Positions 38,187 to 46,806 of a stretch of DNA of 64,000 nt are shown here, in pieces. The position numbers were made by a program, and so were the translations under genes. The notes under the pieces were generated by a model. It had not been told where the DNA came from and did not search any database. It was given only the letters and a program-made list of their open reading frames with translations. This stretch comes from Nonomuraea turcica (GTDB lineage: Bacteria > Actinomycetota > Actinomycetes > Streptosporangiales > Streptosporangiaceae). Location of the stretch: positions 248,001 to 312,000 of the forward strand of contig NZ_JAUZQF010000004.1 in assembly GCF_030718205.1 (NCBI RefSeq). The letters are read 5' to 3'. Numbering within the stretch: position 1 is the stretch's first letter; the number at the start of each line of letters is the position of its first letter.

Positions 38187-39089
38187 TCAGGCCACCAGAG
38201 CCTCCACCCCGAGCGCGTGCCCCGCCGCCGCCTCGTCGAACGCCCTGACCGCGGCCGTCTCCGCCGCCTTCACCCAAGCCAGCCCCAAGATCGACGGGGG
38301 CAGTCCGGTGACGGGGACGAAGCTTATGTCGGGACGCTCGTGGTGGGCCGCGGTGGGCGTGCAGAAGAGCATGCCGCCCCGGTCCAGCGCCACCTGGGTG
38401 AGGCCCTCCTGGGTGGTGGCGACCGCGCCGGCGCGGGGAATCGGACGTCCGGAAGGGGTCACGGAGGGCGCGACCCGCTCGCGCCACCAGCGCGGGGCCG
38501 GTCCCTCCACACCGATCAACGGCACGCAAGCCAGGTCCTCGGCGTCGATGCGCGCGCGGGCTGCCAGCGGATGGCGGGTGGAGAGGCCGAGCCGGTAGGA
38601 GACCCGGTTCAGCACCGCGCCCGTGGCCAGGTCGGGCTCGTCCACCGGCAGTAGCGTGAACGCGACGTCGACCTGCCCGGCGCGCAACTTACTGAAGGGG
38701 TCGGAGAGCGGGATCTCGACCAGCTCCGCCTCGCACTCCGGGTGGCGGCCCTCGAAGGCCCGTACGCTGCCCGTGACGGCGTCCGTGGGCGTGGCCAGGA
38801 AGCCGACCCGCAGCACGCCCGTCACCTCGCGGGCGGCCGCCTTGGCACGGCTCAGGGCGTTCGCCAGACCGTCGTAGGAGGGCCTCAGATCGGCCAGGAA
38901 ACGCTCACCGAGGGGTGTCAGGTGGACACGCCGGCTGGTCCGGTCGAAGAGCCTGCCGCCGATCCTGGTCTCCAAGGAGCGCACGAGCTGGCTCACCCGG
39001 CCCGGCGACAGGTAGAGGCGTTCAGCCGTACGCGCGAAGTGCAGCTCCTCGCTGAGCACCACGAAGCACTCCAGCTCCCTGAAGTCCAT
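38187..39089 (-). CDS. LysR family transcriptional regulator
   Basis: The 300-residue protein has an N-terminal winged helix (ELHFARTAERLYLSPGRVSQLVRSLE in broken form; SQLVRSLETRIGGRLFDRTSR) and a periplasmic-binding-like effector domain (GVLRVGF, ISFVPV). ATG 39089 has GGAGG five bases upstream. It is divergent from an MFS exporter gene and most probably controls it. The pair is absent from the usual gene order at this place, so it looks inserted. Confidence 0.9.
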   Translation of the reverse strand: MDFRELECFVVLSEELHFARTAERLYLSPGRVSQLVRSLETRIGGRLFDRTSRRVHLTPLGERFLADLRPSYDGLANALSRAKAAAREVTGVLRVGFLATPTDAVTGSVRAFEGRHPECEAELVEIPLSDPFSKLRAGQVDVAFTLLPVDEPDLATGAVLNRVSYRLGLSTRHPLAARARIDAEDLACVPLIGVEGPAPRWWRERVAPSVTPSGRPIPRAGAVATTQEGLTQVALDRGGMLFCTPTAAHHERPDISFVPVTGLPPSILGLAWVKAAETAAVRAFDEAAAGHALGVEALVA

Positions 39090-39109
39090 CTTCACCTCCG
39101 GACGATCAC

Positions 39110-39122
39110 TTAGCCTGCCTAA
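39110..39122. promoter_or_regulatory. Candidate LysR binding site
   Basis: TTAGCCTGCCTAA has 4-base inverted arms (TTAG/CTAA), similar to the T-N11-A form of LysR sites, in the 91-base gap between the divergent regulator and MFS genes. Confidence 0.4.
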
Positions 39123-39180
39123 ACCAAGCCTTCGGCCTTCGTCATTGTTCCCGTCGGGGCACGGCAGAAGGCTGGGGCGC

Positions 39181-40332
39181 ATGACGACAACCCTTGTCTC
39201 CGCCCCTGTGCGGGCGCGCTGGCTCGCCGTGTCCTCGCTGGCGCTGGGCACCTTCACGCTCGTGACCAGCGAGATGCTGCCTGTCGGCCTGTTGACCTCG
39301 ATCGCCGCCGACCTCGGCGTGTCCGCCGGCACGGCCGGGCTCACGATGTCGGCGCCCGGGCTGGTCGCCGCGGTCTCCGCCCCCGTGCTGGCGGTCGCCA
39401 CCCGCCGGTTGGACCGCCGTACCGTGCTGCTCGGACTGATGGCGCTGCTGGCGGTGGCCAACCTGGCGGGCGCGCTGGCGCCGAGCTATCCGCTCATGCT
39501 GGCGGCCCGGGTGATCACCGGGGTGAGCATCGGCGGCTTCTGGGCGTTCGCGGCCGGGCTCGGGACGCGGCTGGCGCCGGAGCGGCACGTCGGGCGGGCC
39601 ACGTCGATCATCCTGTCCGGGGTGTCTGTGGCGTCGGTGCTGGGAGTGCCTGCGGCGACGTTCGTCTCGTCGTTCGCGGGCTGGCGCACGGCGTTCGCGG
39701 CGATGGGCGTGCTCGCCCTGGCCCTGCTCGCGCTGCTGGCCGCGACGGTGCCGCCGTTGCCGGGCGAGGCACGCGGCGCCCGGGCCGGGCGGGTCTCCGG
39801 GCCGCTGAAGGTCGCCCTGGTCCTGACGGTCCTGATCGTGTCCGGCCACTTCGCGGCCTACACCTATGTCCGTCCGTTCCTGGAGGAGGTGGCGTACGCC
39901 GGTCCCGCGCTCGTGAGCACGGCGTTGCTGGTGTACGGGGCCGCGGGCGTGCTCGGCAACTTCGCCGCCGGTGCCCGGGCGGCCAGGAACCCCCAGCCGG
40001 TCCTGATCACGCTGGCCGCCCTCATGGCCCTGGCCACGGCGGCGCTGCCGCTGATCGGCCTGCCGCTGCCCGCGCTCGTGGTGTGGGGGCTCGGCTACGG
40101 CGGCGTGGGCGTCACCCTGCAGCTGTGGATCATGCGGGAGGGCGGCGGCGAGCTGGGCACGGCGCTGTTCGTCGCCGCTTTCAACGCCTCCATCGCGCTC
40201 GGCTCGTTCGCCGGCGGCCGGATCGTGGACGGTGTGTCGATCTCCGCGGTGATGGGAGTGGCAGCCGCGCTCAGCGTGCTGGCCGCGGCCGTCGCTGGCA
40301 GGTGGGGCAGGAGTAGGACGACCGGTTCATGA
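39181..40332 (+). CDS. MFS transporter, DHA1-like efflux protein
   Basis: The 383-residue protein has about twelve membrane segments. Its first half includes [21 protein letters not shown] and the conserved loop [18 protein letters not shown], as in drug-proton antiporters related to sugar and chloramphenicol exporters. It starts at ATG 39181. It is probably induced through the divergent LysR regulator. Its 3' end overlaps the convergent mutM gene by 62 bases, so their transcripts are antisense to each other there. Confidence 0.9.
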   Translation: MTTTLVSAPVRARWLAVSSLALGTFTLVTSEMLPVGLLTSIAADLGVSAGTAGLTMSAPGLVAAVSAPVLAVATRRLDRRTVLLGLMALLAVANLAGALAPSYPLMLAARVITGVSIGGFWAFAAGLGTRLAPERHVGRATSIILSGVSVASVLGVPAATFVSSFAGWRTAFAAMGVLALALLALLAATVPPLPGEARGARAGRVSGPLKVALVLTVLIVSGHFAAYTYVRPFLEEVAYAGPALVSTALLVYGAAGVLGNFAAGARAARNPQPVLITLAALMALATAALPLIGLPLPALVVWGLGYGGVGVTLQLWIMREGGGELGTALFVAAFNASIALGSFAGGRIVDGVSISAVMGVAAALSVLAAAVAGRWGRSRTTGS

Positions 40333-41125
40333 ACGCCTCCCGCCTGATCGGGGTGCCGCAGCGGGAGCACGGCAGGTCGCGGCGGCCGTAGACCTCCAAG
40401 GAGCGGTCGAAGTAGCCGCTCTCGCCGTTGACGTTGACGTACAGGCTGTCGAACGACGTGCCGCCCTGGTGCAGGGCGGCGGCCATGACCGTGCGGACGG
40501 CGGCGAGCAGCTCGTGGATCTTGGGGCGGGTGAGCGTGTGCGTGGGGCGGGCCCAGTGCAGCTTGGCGATCCACAGTGCCTCGTCGGCGTAGATGTTGCC
40601 GACGCCGCTGATCAGCGACTGGTCGAGCAGCGCCCGTTTGATCTCGGTGTGCTTGGCCCTGAGCCTGCGGGTGAACTCGGCCTCGTCGAACGCCGGCTCG
40701 AACGGGTCGGGGGCGATGTGCGAGATCGGCTCGGGCACGCCGCCCACCAGGGAGGTGATCATGACGTGGCCGAACGTCCGCTGGTCGACGAAACGCAGGT
40801 CAGGGCCGCCGTCCTCGAAGCGGAGGCGTACCCTCAGGTGCTTCTCCGGCGGCGCGTCCTGGTCCACGACGAGCAGCTGGCCGCTCATCCCCAGGTGGGC
40901 CATGAGGGCCTCCTCCTCCCCGGACAGCGGCAACCACAGGTATTTGCCTCGGCGCTCGGCGGACACCGCCGCGCGGCCCTTGAGCCGCGCGGCGAACTCA
41001 TCGGCCCCGGGCACGTGACGCCTGATGGCGCGAGGGTGGAACACCTCCGCCGCCGCGATCTCGCGGCCGGCGACCCACTGCGCGAGACCGCGCCTGACGA
41101 CCTCGACCTCCGGCAACTCCGGCAA
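40271..41125 (-). CDS. mutM: Formamidopyrimidine-DNA glycosylase
   Basis: The 284-residue DNA repair enzyme removes 8-oxoguanine and nicks the strand. The N-terminal PELPEVE includes the catalytic proline and Glu. Also visible are KYLW, a helix-two-turn-helix with [16 protein letters not shown], and a C-terminal zinc finger (CSRCGTPI...CPTC). Since the proline must follow the initiator methionine, the start must be TTG 41125, which is unusual for a repair enzyme. Confidence 0.95.
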   Translation of the reverse strand: MPELPEVEVVRRGLAQWVAGREIAAAEVFHPRAIRRHVPGADEFAARLKGRAAVSAERRGKYLWLPLSGEEEALMAHLGMSGQLLVVDQDAPPEKHLRVRLRFEDGGPDLRFVDQRTFGHVMITSLVGGVPEPISHIAPDPFEPAFDEAEFTRRLRAKHTEIKRALLDQSLISGVGNIYADEALWIAKLHWARPTHTLTRPKIHELLAAVRTVMAAALHQGGTSFDSLYVNVNGESGYFDRSLEVYGRRDLPCSRCGTPIRREAFMNRSSYSCPTCQRRPRPAR

Positions 41126-41225
41126 CCCGCACCTCGCCTCTCTGATGCCCCGAACCGATCAGGACCCTCGAGGGTCCTGAGGGACGTCGCGCACCCGCCG
41201 CCGGGCCGTGTGACGGCTGATCGGC

Positions 41226-41966
41226 TCAGCCGGCCGGCTGGCTCTCCCGCTGCTCGCGCCGGGCCCTGATCCGGGTCCACGCCGCCTCGGCCGCCTGCTG
41301 CTCGGCCTCCTTCTTGCTACGCCCGGTGCCCGAGCCGTAGGACTCGCCGCCGACCCGCACCATGGCCGTGAACGACTTGGCGTGATCGGGGCCGCTCTCC
41401 TCGACGTGGTATTCGGGCACGCCGAGCGCCTCGGAGGCGGTCAGCTCCTGCAGCGAGGTCTTCCAGTCGAGCCCGGCGCCGAGCGAGGCCGAGCGCACGA
41501 TCAGCGGATCGAACAGCACGTGCACGACCCGGAACGCCTCGGCCAGCCCCTTGTCGACGTAGATCGCGCCGATCAGGGCCTCCAGCGTGTCGGCCAGGAT
41601 CGACGACTTGTCGCGGCCGCCCGTGCCCTCCTCGCCCCTGCCGAGCCGGAGGAACTTGCCCAGGCCCAGGTTGCGGGCCACATCCGCGAGAGCGCGCATG
41701 TTGACCACCGCCGCCCGCAGCTTCGCCAGCTGGCCCTCGGGCAGGTCGGGATGGTTGCGGTAGAGGGTGTCGGTGACGACCAGGCCCAGCACCGAGTCGC
41801 CCAGGAACTCCAGGCGCTCGTTGGTGGGCAGACCGCCGTTCTCGTACGCGTAGGAGCGGTGCGTCAGCGCCCGCTCGAGAATGTCGTGGTCGAGAGCGAC
41901 CGACAGAACCCGCTCCAGCTCGTCTCTGGCGACCTCCACGGCCACCGGCTTAGGACCTGCGCCCAC
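41226..41966 (-). CDS. rnc: Ribonuclease III
   Basis: The 246-residue enzyme cleaves double-stranded RNA in rRNA maturation and mRNA decay. It has the signature [16 protein letters not shown], the second acidic site in [15 protein letters not shown], and a C-terminal double-stranded RNA-binding domain (SLQELT to [11 protein letters not shown]). GTG 41966 has AGGAGG six bases upstream. It lies just upstream of mutM, the normal order. Confidence 0.95.
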   Translation of the reverse strand: MGAGPKPVAVEVARDELERVLSVALDHDILERALTHRSYAYENGGLPTNERLEFLGDSVLGLVVTDTLYRNHPDLPEGQLAKLRAAVVNMRALADVARNLGLGKFLRLGRGEEGTGGRDKSSILADTLEALIGAIYVDKGLAEAFRVVHVLFDPLIVRSASLGAGLDWKTSLQELTASEALGVPEYHVEESGPDHAKSFTAMVRVGGESYGSGTGRSKKEAEQQAAEAAWTRIRARREQRESQPAG

Positions 41967-42159
41967 GTGCTTCCTCCTCGGACATCTTCACATGGCGCGA
42001 CGACTGCGGAAGATGCCCGAAAACGTGGTGGGCGTCGGGGTAACGCGTAGCCCCGGCGTCCACCACGGCCGCGGGCGAGCCGCCGCCGTACGCATCTGAG
42101 ACGGTAACGCCGACCGAGGCACAATGGCACCCGGTCGGCATCACGTCAACTGTTGCGGA

Positions 42160-42339
42160 TCAGGCAGACGGCTCGATGACCTGACGACGGTTGTAGGTGC
42201 CGCAGGTGGGGCACGCGATGTGCGGCTGCTTCGGCGAACGGCACTGCGGGCAGCTCACCAGGGCGACGGCAGTCGTCTTCCACTGGGAGCGACGGGCGCG
42301 GGTGTTGCTCCGCGACATCTTTCGCTTCGGGACGGCCAC
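42160..42339 (-). CDS. rpmF: Ribosomal protein bL32, zinc form
   Basis: The 59-residue protein begins [19 protein letters not shown] and has two CxxC pairs (Cys30/Cys33 and Cys43/Cys46), so it is the zinc-binding version. The start is GTG 42339 with AGGAGA upstream. It directly follows the YceD gene, with one base between stop and start, the usual YceD-rpmF coupling. Confidence 0.95.
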   Translation of the reverse strand: MAVPKRKMSRSNTRARRSQWKTTAVALVSCPQCRSPKQPHIACPTCGTYNRRQVIEPSA

Positions 42340-42340
42340 G

Positions 42341-42892
42341 TCACTTCTCCTGATCGTTATCTTTGTCGGTAACCAGACCTTGCAACGACGCCCAGCGGGC
42401 GTCGATCTTCTCGTGCCGGTGATCGTCGCCGGCCTCGGCCAGCTTGATCCCACACTCCACGCAGAGCCCCTCGCAGTCCTCGCGGCACACCGGGCTCAGC
42501 GGCAGTGCGAGCACCACCGCGTCGCGGAACGTCGGCTCGAGGTCGAGCAGCTCACCGTCGAGCAGCGAGTCCTCCTCCGAGGCGTCCTCGTCGGAGTAGA
42601 AGAACAGCTCCTGCAGGTCCACCTCGATGTCCGAGGAGACCGGATCCAGGCAGCGCGCGCACTCCCCGGCGAGCGGGGCCTGCGCCGTGCCGGACACGAG
42701 CACGCCTTCCATCACTGCTTCGAGCCGGAGATCCAGCTCGACTTCGGCGTCCTTGGGGACACCGATCATGTCGACGCCGAGATCCGCCGGTGCCGGGAGG
42801 GTCAGAGTCATCTGCCGCATCGTGCCCGGCCGCTTTCCCAGGTCATGAGTGGAGATCACCCACGGGGAGCGGGGGTCGAGGTGCTGAGTCAT
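42341..42892 (-). CDS. YceD / DUF177 family protein
   Basis: The 183-residue protein has the DUF177 core ([23 protein letters not shown] in broken form) and the C-terminal cysteine motif [13 protein letters not shown]. The family is tied to bL32 expression or 23S rRNA maturation and is nearly always next to rpmF. A TAGCGA box (42905-42900) ends 7 bases before ATG 42892, so the mRNA may be leaderless; there is no ribosome binding site at a usable distance. Confidence 0.9.
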   Translation of the reverse strand: MTQHLDPRSPWVISTHDLGKRPGTMRQMTLTLPAPADLGVDMIGVPKDAEVELDLRLEAVMEGVLVSGTAQAPLAGECARCLDPVSSDIEVDLQELFFYSDEDASEEDSLLDGELLDLEPTFRDAVVLALPLSPVCREDCEGLCVECGIKLAEAGDDHRHEKIDARWASLQGLVTDKDNDQEK

Positions 42893-42899
42893 CCTGCTC

Positions 42900-42905
42900 T
42901 CGCTA
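42900..42905 (-). promoter_or_regulatory. Possible -10 box for the YceD-rpmF unit
   Basis: TAGCGA on the reverse strand ends 7 bases before ATG 42892. A matching -35 was not clear. Confidence 0.4.
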
Positions 42906-42964
42906 GGCGTGGCGAAAAGAATCGCCGTCGTACAAGGCCGAAATGAAAGGATAGCAGGTCGAAG

Positions 42965-43441
42965 TCAGCCCCTGAGCCGCTCGATGAGCAGCTTGTGAAC
43001 GAGATCCGGGACCAGGCCCGAGACGTCCCCGCCATACCGGGCGATCTCCTTCACCCGGCTGGAGGACAGGAACGAGTATTCGGGGTTCGTGGGCATGAAC
43101 AGCGTCTCCACCCCTGACAGACGGTAGTTGAGCTGGGCCATCTGCAGCTCGTAGTCGAAGTCGCTGACCACCCTGATGCCCTTGACGATGGCGGGGATGC
43201 CGTTCTGCTTGCAGAAGTCCACCAGCAGACCGTGGAACTTCCGAACCTTGACGTTGTCGAATTCCTTGGTCACGGTCTGCAGGATCTCGATGCGTTCATC
43301 GACCGTGAACAGGCTGCTCTTCTCGACGTTGATGAGCACGGCCACGGTCACCTCGTCATACAGGCGGGCCGAACGGCCGATGATGTCGAGGTGGCCATTG
43401 GTGATGGGGTCGAACGACCCCGGGCAGACTACGCGGCGCAA
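42965..43441 (-). CDS. coaD: Phosphopantetheine adenylyltransferase
   Basis: The 158-residue enzyme makes dephospho-CoA from 4'-phosphopantetheine and ATP. It has PGSFDPITNGHLDII (nucleotidyltransferase HxGH), KGIRVVSDFDYELQMA and SSSRVKEIARYGGDV. TTG 43441 with GGAGG upstream gives the usual N-terminus and length; the open frame extends 15 codons further. It follows rsmD by 14 bases, the conserved rsmD-coaD pair. Confidence 0.95.
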   Translation of the reverse strand: MRRVVCPGSFDPITNGHLDIIGRSARLYDEVTVAVLINVEKSSLFTVDERIEILQTVTKEFDNVKVRKFHGLLVDFCKQNGIPAIVKGIRVVSDFDYELQMAQLNYRLSGVETLFMPTNPEYSFLSSSRVKEIARYGGDVSGLVPDLVHKLLIERLRG

Positions 43442-43455
43442 GACGCCTCCCAGGT

Positions 43456-44022
43456 CTACGGGTTCCCGGCGGCGCGACCGTACCAAACAGACGCTTCGCC
43501 ATAGCGACGGACCCTCTCCTCAACGTACCCTTCGGGCCACACCAGGACCTTTCCCCTGCTTTCCCTCTCGAACGCCACCAACCCCTCCTCGACCAGCCAG
43601 CCGTTGTCACGCAACAGCTCCAGGACCGCGAGCACCTCGGCGTCGGAGACGGCGTAGGGCGGGTCGGCGAAGACGATGTCGTACGGGGCGTCCGGAGTCT
43701 TGGCCAGAACCCGCACCACCTTGTCGGCCACCACGTGGGCGCCATCGAGGCCCAGGGACTGGACGTTTGCCTTGATCGTCCTTATGGCCCTGGGGTCGGA
43801 CTCGACCATCACGGCCTTAGCGGCTCCGCGTGACAGCGCCTCCAGGCCGATCGCGCCCGAGCCGGCGTAGAGGTCCATGACCCGGGCGTCGTGGAGTCCG
43901 TACAGTGAATCGAGCGTCAAAAAGATCCCTTCTCGCGCCCTGTCGCTGGTCGGTCTCGTCCCGCGCCCCGGCGGGACGGTCAACCGCCGCCCACCCGCGC
44001 TCCCCGCGATGATCCGAGTCAT
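43456..44022 (-). CDS. rsmD: 16S rRNA (guanine966-N2)-methyltransferase RsmD
   Basis: The 188-residue SAM-dependent enzyme methylates G966 of 16S rRNA. It has RIIAGSAGGRRL at the start, the SAM site MDLYAGSGAIGLEALSRGA, and catalytic DPPY (IVFADPPYAVS). ATG 44022 matches the family start. On the reverse strand TTGACC followed by AAGAAT lies just upstream and could be its promoter. It is coupled to coaD. Confidence 0.94.
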   Translation of the reverse strand: MTRIIAGSAGGRRLTVPPGRGTRPTSDRAREGIFLTLDSLYGLHDARVMDLYAGSGAIGLEALSRGAAKAVMVESDPRAIRTIKANVQSLGLDGAHVVADKVVRVLAKTPDAPYDIVFADPPYAVSDAEVLAVLELLRDNGWLVEEGLVAFERESRGKVLVWPEGYVEERVRRYGEASVWYGRAAGNP

Positions 44023-44039
44023 GTGCCCCATTCTTTCGC

Positions 44040-44287
44040 ATGTTCACGCAGGTCAAGAGTGGACAAGTGTCTGCCTCAAGTGCGCAAGGGTGATTCACAT
44101 TGGTGCGGCGGGCCCGCATGATGAGTCTGCGGCCTTCAAGGTGACCCACATGAAGGTCGACCGGCGTGATCGTGAGCCCTTCCGCACGCCGGTTCCCTCG
44201 GCACCTGACCCGAGGGTGGGCCCAGCCGGGGACGGCATTCGGGGGGAGGCCGTCCCCGCGGCTGGGGCGCTTTTTCTTTCTTCTTTT
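44040..44287 (+). ncRNA. Candidate small RNA ending at a strong terminator
   Basis: No forward gene precedes the terminator at 44221-44287; all neighbours within 4 kb on that side are on the reverse strand. A forward transcript starting somewhere in 44040-44150 would therefore be a small noncoding RNA of about 120-240 bases, partly antisense to the rsmD 5' region. The start position is not determined and no clear promoter was found. Confidence 0.3.
44221..44287 (+). terminator. Strong intrinsic terminator on the forward strand
   Basis: CCCAGCC then GGGGACGGC (44221-44236) pair with GCCGTCCCC and GGCTGGG (44249-44266), giving a 16-base stem with a 2-base bulge. A long T-tract, TTTTTCTTTCTTCTTTT, follows from 44271. 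Read the other way it lacks a T-tract, so it serves a forward transcript. Confidence 0.85.
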
Positions 44288-44564
44288 ACGCGGTGTCGTG
44301 GTTCGCCACTCGCCTTACTTCGGCTGATGGCCCTCCAGGAAACGGCCTCTGATCCCTTCACCGGTGGCCCGCCGTTACGCGAGCCCATCTTGACCGGGCT
44401 CCGTGGTTCCCATCACAGCGCCGTACACGCTGCGCCGGACCCCGCCGCACCCTTCCTCGCCGCGACGGCGCCCAAAGACCCGCGCCCCCGCTGGGCCCGT
44501 CCCCCGGGCCCCACGCGCCCGGTCCTGCCCTCGCCGCCGCCCAATCCTGCGCCGTGCACGAGGG

Positions 44565-46757
44565 TCAGGTCTTCTCCAGGTACTCCGCTCGTTCGTCCTC
44601 CAGCAGCCGGTCGATCTCCGCCCTCAGCCCCTCGTGGGTCGTCAGGTCCGGGTCCGTGGCCAGAAGGGCGGCGGCCTCCTCGCGGGCCGTGGCGATGACG
44701 TCCTCGTCGCGCAGGAGCTGCAACAGCTTCAGTGACGAGCGCTTGCCCGACTGAGCCGCGCCCAGGACGTCGCCCTCACGTCGTTGTTCCAGGTCCACTC
44801 GGGACAACTCGAAGCCGTCCAGGGTGGCGGCCACCGCGTCCAGGCGGAGGCGGGCCGGGGTGCCCTCGGGGAAGTCGGAGACCAGGAGGCACAGGCCGGG
44901 CAGGCCGCCGCGGCCCACTCGGCCGCGCAGCTGGTGGAGCTGGGAGACGCCGAAGCGGTCGGCGTCCATGATGATCATGACGGAGGAGTTGGGCACGTCG
45001 ACGCCCACCTCGATGACCGTCGTGGCGACCAGGACATCGAGCTCGCCGCGGGTGAAGGAGCGCATGATCGCGTCCTTCTCCTCCGGCGGCAGCTTGCCGT
45101 GCAGGGTGCCGACGCGCAGGTCGTGGAAAGGGCCCTGGGTGAGCAGCTCGGCCACGTCCAGGACGGCCAGCGGCGGGCGGCGCTCGTCCTCCCCCGAAGC
45201 GCCTCCTGACGCGACGACTCCCATGTCGCCCTCGTCGCCCTCCAGGTCGCCGATGCGCGGGCACACGATGTAGGCCTGCCGCCCCAGCGCCACCTCTTCA
45301 CGGACCCGCTCCCAGGTGCGCTCCAGGTAGTGCGGCTTCTCCGCGGCCGGCACGACGTGCGTGGTGATGGGGGCGCGGCCCGACGGGAGCTGGGACAGCG
45401 TCGAGACCTCCAGGTCGCCGAAGACGGTCATGGCGACCGTGCGGGGGATCGGGGTGGCGGTCATGACCAGGACATGCGGGCGGCCGTCCCCCGCCTTCTC
45501 GCGCAACGCGTCGCGCTGCTCGACCCCGAAGCGGTGCTGCTCGTCGACCACGACCAGCCCAAGGTCGGCGAACTGCACGTGCTCCTGCAGCAGCGCGTGC
45601 GTGCCGACGACGATCCCGGCGGTGCCCGAGGCGGCGTCGAGCAGGGCGGAGCGCCGGGCGGCCGCGCCCATGGAGCCGGTCAGCAGCGTGACCGCCGTGC
45701 CGCCGAACATGCCGCCCTGCGCCAGGTCGCCCAGCATGGTCCTGATCGAGCGGTGGTGCTGCTGGGCGAGCACCTCCGTGGGGGCCAGGAGCGCGGCCTG
45801 CCCGCCCGCGTCGACCACCTGCAACATCGCGCGCAGCGCCACCACCGTCTTGCCCGCGCCGACCTCGCCCTGCAGCAGCCGGTGCATCGGGTGGTCGCGC
45901 GCGAGGTCGTCGGCGATCTCCTCGCCCACCTGCGCCTGCCCCTCCGTCAGCGAGAACGGCAGCCGCTCGTCGAACGCCGCCAGCAGCCCGTCGCCCCGCC
46001 TGGGCCGCGGCTTGGCGGGCCACGCGGTGGCCGCCTGGCGGCGTTGCAGCAGCACGGCCTGCAAGACGAACGCCTCGTCGAACTTCAGCCGTTTGCGTGC
46101 CCGCCCCACCTCGGCGAAGTCTTTCGGCCGGTGGATGGCCACCAGCGCGTCGGCCAGCGGCTGCAGGCTTTGGCGCACCCGCAGCTCGGCGGGCAGCGGG
46201 TCGTCCAGCGGGCCGAGCGTGTCGAGCACGATGCCGATCGCGCGCCTGATCGCCCACGGCGTCAGGTCCTTGCCGGCCGGGTAGATCGGCACCGGCGCCG
46301 CCGCGAACTCCTCCGCGCTCTCCTCGCTCTCCTCGAACAGCTCGAACTCCGGGTGCGCGAGCTGCCAGCGGGGCCTGCCCCGCGCCCCGAACAGCCCCAC
46401 CTTGCCCGCGAACATGCCGCGCCGCCCCGGCTTCAGCCGTGACTCGGCCACATGAGAGCCCTTGCCGAAGAACGCCAGGTAGATCTTGTTGCCGTCGCCG
46501 TCGACGACCTCGACCTCCAGCCAGGTGCCGCCGCGGTTGCGCATGGGCTTGCGCATGAGCCTGGTCACCTCGCCGACCACGGTCACGTGCTCGTCCACCG
46601 CGAGCGCGTCCAGCGCGGTCAGCTCGCCGCGCTCGGCGTAGCGGCGCGGATAGTGGCGCAGCAGGTCACCGACCGTCTCCAGGCCGAGCACGCTGTGCAG
46701 CAGCTTGGCGGTCTTCGGGTCGAGCGCCTTCGTCAGAGGCTCGTCGAAACGGCTCAC
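44565..46757 (-). CDS. recG: ATP-dependent DNA helicase RecG
   Basis: The 730-residue helicase reverses stalled forks and processes branched DNA. It has an N-terminal wedge domain (LRHYPRRYAERGEL), motif I GEVGAGKTVVAL, motif II VVDEQHRFGVEQR, the TATPIPRT motif III, and the C-terminal helicase lobe with QLRGRVGRGG. GTG 46757 gives the family N-terminus MSRFDEPLTKAL. It follows the DAK2 kinase gene by 49 bases. Confidence 0.95.
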   Translation of the reverse strand: MSRFDEPLTKALDPKTAKLLHSVLGLETVGDLLRHYPRRYAERGELTALDALAVDEHVTVVGEVTRLMRKPMRNRGGTWLEVEVVDGDGNKIYLAFFGKGSHVAESRLKPGRRGMFAGKVGLFGARGRPRWQLAHPEFELFEESEESAEEFAAAPVPIYPAGKDLTPWAIRRAIGIVLDTLGPLDDPLPAELRVRQSLQPLADALVAIHRPKDFAEVGRARKRLKFDEAFVLQAVLLQRRQAATAWPAKPRPRRGDGLLAAFDERLPFSLTEGQAQVGEEIADDLARDHPMHRLLQGEVGAGKTVVALRAMLQVVDAGGQAALLAPTEVLAQQHHRSIRTMLGDLAQGGMFGGTAVTLLTGSMGAAARRSALLDAASGTAGIVVGTHALLQEHVQFADLGLVVVDEQHRFGVEQRDALREKAGDGRPHVLVMTATPIPRTVAMTVFGDLEVSTLSQLPSGRAPITTHVVPAAEKPHYLERTWERVREEVALGRQAYIVCPRIGDLEGDEGDMGVVASGGASGEDERRPPLAVLDVAELLTQGPFHDLRVGTLHGKLPPEEKDAIMRSFTRGELDVLVATTVIEVGVDVPNSSVMIIMDADRFGVSQLHQLRGRVGRGGLPGLCLLVSDFPEGTPARLRLDAVAATLDGFELSRVDLEQRREGDVLGAAQSGKRSSLKLLQLLRDEDVIATAREEAAALLATDPDLTTHEGLRAEIDRLLEDERAEYLEKT

Positions 46758-46806
46758 GGCATTAAGTTCTACCGCCTGCGGCCGACAGGAATCCCGTTCA
46801 CGCGGT

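Larger units (their letters stand above)
44023..44564. other. Gap between rsmD and recG
   Basis: These 542 bases hold no convincing protein gene. The first part (44023-44220) contains the rsmD upstream region. A strong forward-facing terminator follows at 44221-44287, so a small forward transcript may end here. From 44290 to 44564 I see nothing except low-complexity GC-rich sequence. Confidence 0.5.

Noticed and set aside
44290..44564. Forward frames between the terminator and recG
   Set aside because: The products are Pro/Arg/Ala-rich without start signals or motifs.
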